From: Candidimonas sp. SYP-B2681
GTDB lineage: Bacteria; Pseudomonadota; Gammaproteobacteria; Burkholderiales; Burkholderiaceae_B
NCBI RefSeq assembly: GCF_003971065.1
Contig: NZ_RYDV01000001.1
Location: 868,001 to 932,000, forward strand
Direction: 5' to 3'
Length of the DNA stretch: 64,000 bases
In this document: in pieces, positions 63,366-64,000 of the stretch
Layout: each line of letters starts with the position of its first letter
Position numbering within the stretch: the stretch's first letter is position 1
The notes under the pieces: model-generated
Seen by the model: the letters and a program-made list of their open reading frames with translations, nothing else
Databases searched by the model: none
What the model was told of the DNA's origin: nothing
Program-made: the position numbers and the translations under genes

Positions 63366-64000
63366 ATGATCCGCAGCATGACCGCTTTTGGCAACGCGCG
63401 CTCCGAAACAGCTCAAGGCAGCGTCACGATTGAATTTCGTACCGTCAACAGCAGGTTTCTGGATATCAACTTCCGCCTGCCCGAAGACTTACGCATGGTG
63501 GAAGGACTGATCCGTGAAAGGCTTGGGCAAACAGTCACTCGTGGCAAAGTAGAAATTCGTGTCAATTATGCGCGCACCGACACCCGTGTGGCAGCCACAC
63601 TTAATCCTGAATACCTACGAGCCCTTGCCGAACAGCTTCATCTCGCTCGCGAGATACTCCCCGATGTAGCGGCTCCCCGTTTGACCGAACTGCTTAATGC
63701 GTCAAACAGCACCGACAATGGCGATTTCGACCCAGAGATATGGTCCGCGATGTGCCTCGATGCAACGACTCAGGCCCTCGCTGAGCTTCAGGCTGGCCGC
63801 GAGCGCGAGGGCCAGCGCCTGGCAGCAATGATGCAGGATTGCGCCAGCGAGGTCAGCCAAATTGTCGACCAGGTGGAGAAGGATTTGCCCGCGTTGCTGG
63901 CAGAGCATCAGGAAAAAATCGCGAATAAACTGCGCGATGCCTTGACTGCAGTTAGTCCCGACGGCTTTGCGCATATCAGTGGCCCGGAACTTTCCGCCCG
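63366..64000 (+). CDS. yicC: YicC-family endoribonuclease, 5' part only
   Basis: About 211 residues are visible from the ATG at 63366 and the frame is open at the window end; the full protein should be about 290 residues. The N-terminus MIRSMTAFGNARSETAQGSV followed by TIEFRTVNSRFLDINFRLPE is the hallmark of YicC proteins (YicC_N domain), and a coiled region with REREGQRLAAMMQDCASEVS leads to the missing C-terminal DUF1732 part. YicC is now known as an endoribonuclease that acts on small RNA such as RyhB in E. coli. Divergent from rph, as in many proteobacteria. Confidence 0.9.
   Translation, partial: MIRSMTAFGNARSETAQGSVTIEFRTVNSRFLDINFRLPEDLRMVEGLIRERLGQTVTRGKVEIRVNYARTDTRVAATLNPEYLRALAEQLHLAREILPDVAAPRLTELLNASNSTDNGDFDPEIWSAMCLDATTQALAELQAGREREGQRLAAMMQDCASEVSQIVDQVEKDLPALLAEHQEKIANKLRDALTAVSPDGFAHISGPELSA

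Noticed and set aside
1-64000. Search for CRISPR repeats, phage genes, transposases, tRNA/rRNA genes, toxin-antitoxin or defence systems
   Set aside because: None seen by reading; gene content is core metabolism, transport and regulation.

Overview
This is a chromosomal window from a betaproteobacterium, almost certainly of the Alcaligenaceae (Bordetella / Pusillimonas / Achromobacter relatives). The main clues are a ZIP transporter that reads as an ortholog of Bordetella BbZIP with every metal ligand in register, the gene neighbourhoods oxyR-recG and yicC/rph-rdgB-hemW, a glnA-ntrB-ntrC block, and many ABC importers and LysR regulators. I see no rRNA, tRNA, CRISPR array, phage or intact transposon. 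Taxonomy is inferred from protein resemblance and gene order, not from a search.

Layout. 1-5.3 kb: the 5' end of a proline-rich protein, a membrane hydrolase, a KefC-type antiporter, then a decaying stretch. That stretch holds a LysR C-terminal remnant, an intact FAH-family enzyme, a remnant of an FMN-dependent hydroxy-acid dehydrogenase translationally coupled to it, and an arfB gene broken by a small frameshift. 5.4-13.6 kb: DUF1415, ZIP transporter, SYLF lipoprotein, hydroxypyruvate reductase ghrA, an omega-aminotransferase with a GntR regulator, a small secreted repeat protein, the cbpA-cbpM chaperone pair, an FMN reductase and an acylphosphatase. 13.7-23.8 kb: a sugar and stress block (GH15 glucoamylase, a universal stress protein behind a perfect FNR/Anr box, zwf-gnd, slipin-NfeD, DUF488, fumC, gap/epd). 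23.9-32.2 kb: mmsA divergent from a LysR gene, a hydroxypyruvate/glycerate module, an S9 peptidase and a GST.

32.4-44.1 kb: a complete livKHMGF branched-chain amino-acid importer, proC, the ugpBAEC glycerol-3-phosphate importer, and a second orphan liv-type binding protein. 44.3-48.7 kb: oxyR, recG, ridA, fpr. 49-52.7 kb: a Fur-type ferric-iron importer (binding protein, fused double permease, short ATPase). 52.7-57 kb: ntrC, ntrB and glnA, the last behind a textbook sigma-54 promoter with two NtrC sites. 57-64 kb: hemW, rdgB, a LysR / acyl-CoA dehydrogenase / MmgE-PrpD cassette wedged between rdgB and rph, then rph and the start of yicC.

How it works together: most of the window is nutrient uptake (amino acids, glycerol phosphate, iron, nitrogen control) plus central carbon and redox enzymes (NADPH from zwf-gnd, fumC, gap/epd, glycerate metabolism) and stress functions. 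I did not find a convincing undescribed multi-gene system. The best leads are the frameshifted arfB in the gene-decay zone, the catabolic cassette between rph and rdgB whose regulator overlaps rdgB, the hairpin that covers the start codon of the iron permease, and a small exported protein made of two Cys-containing repeats.
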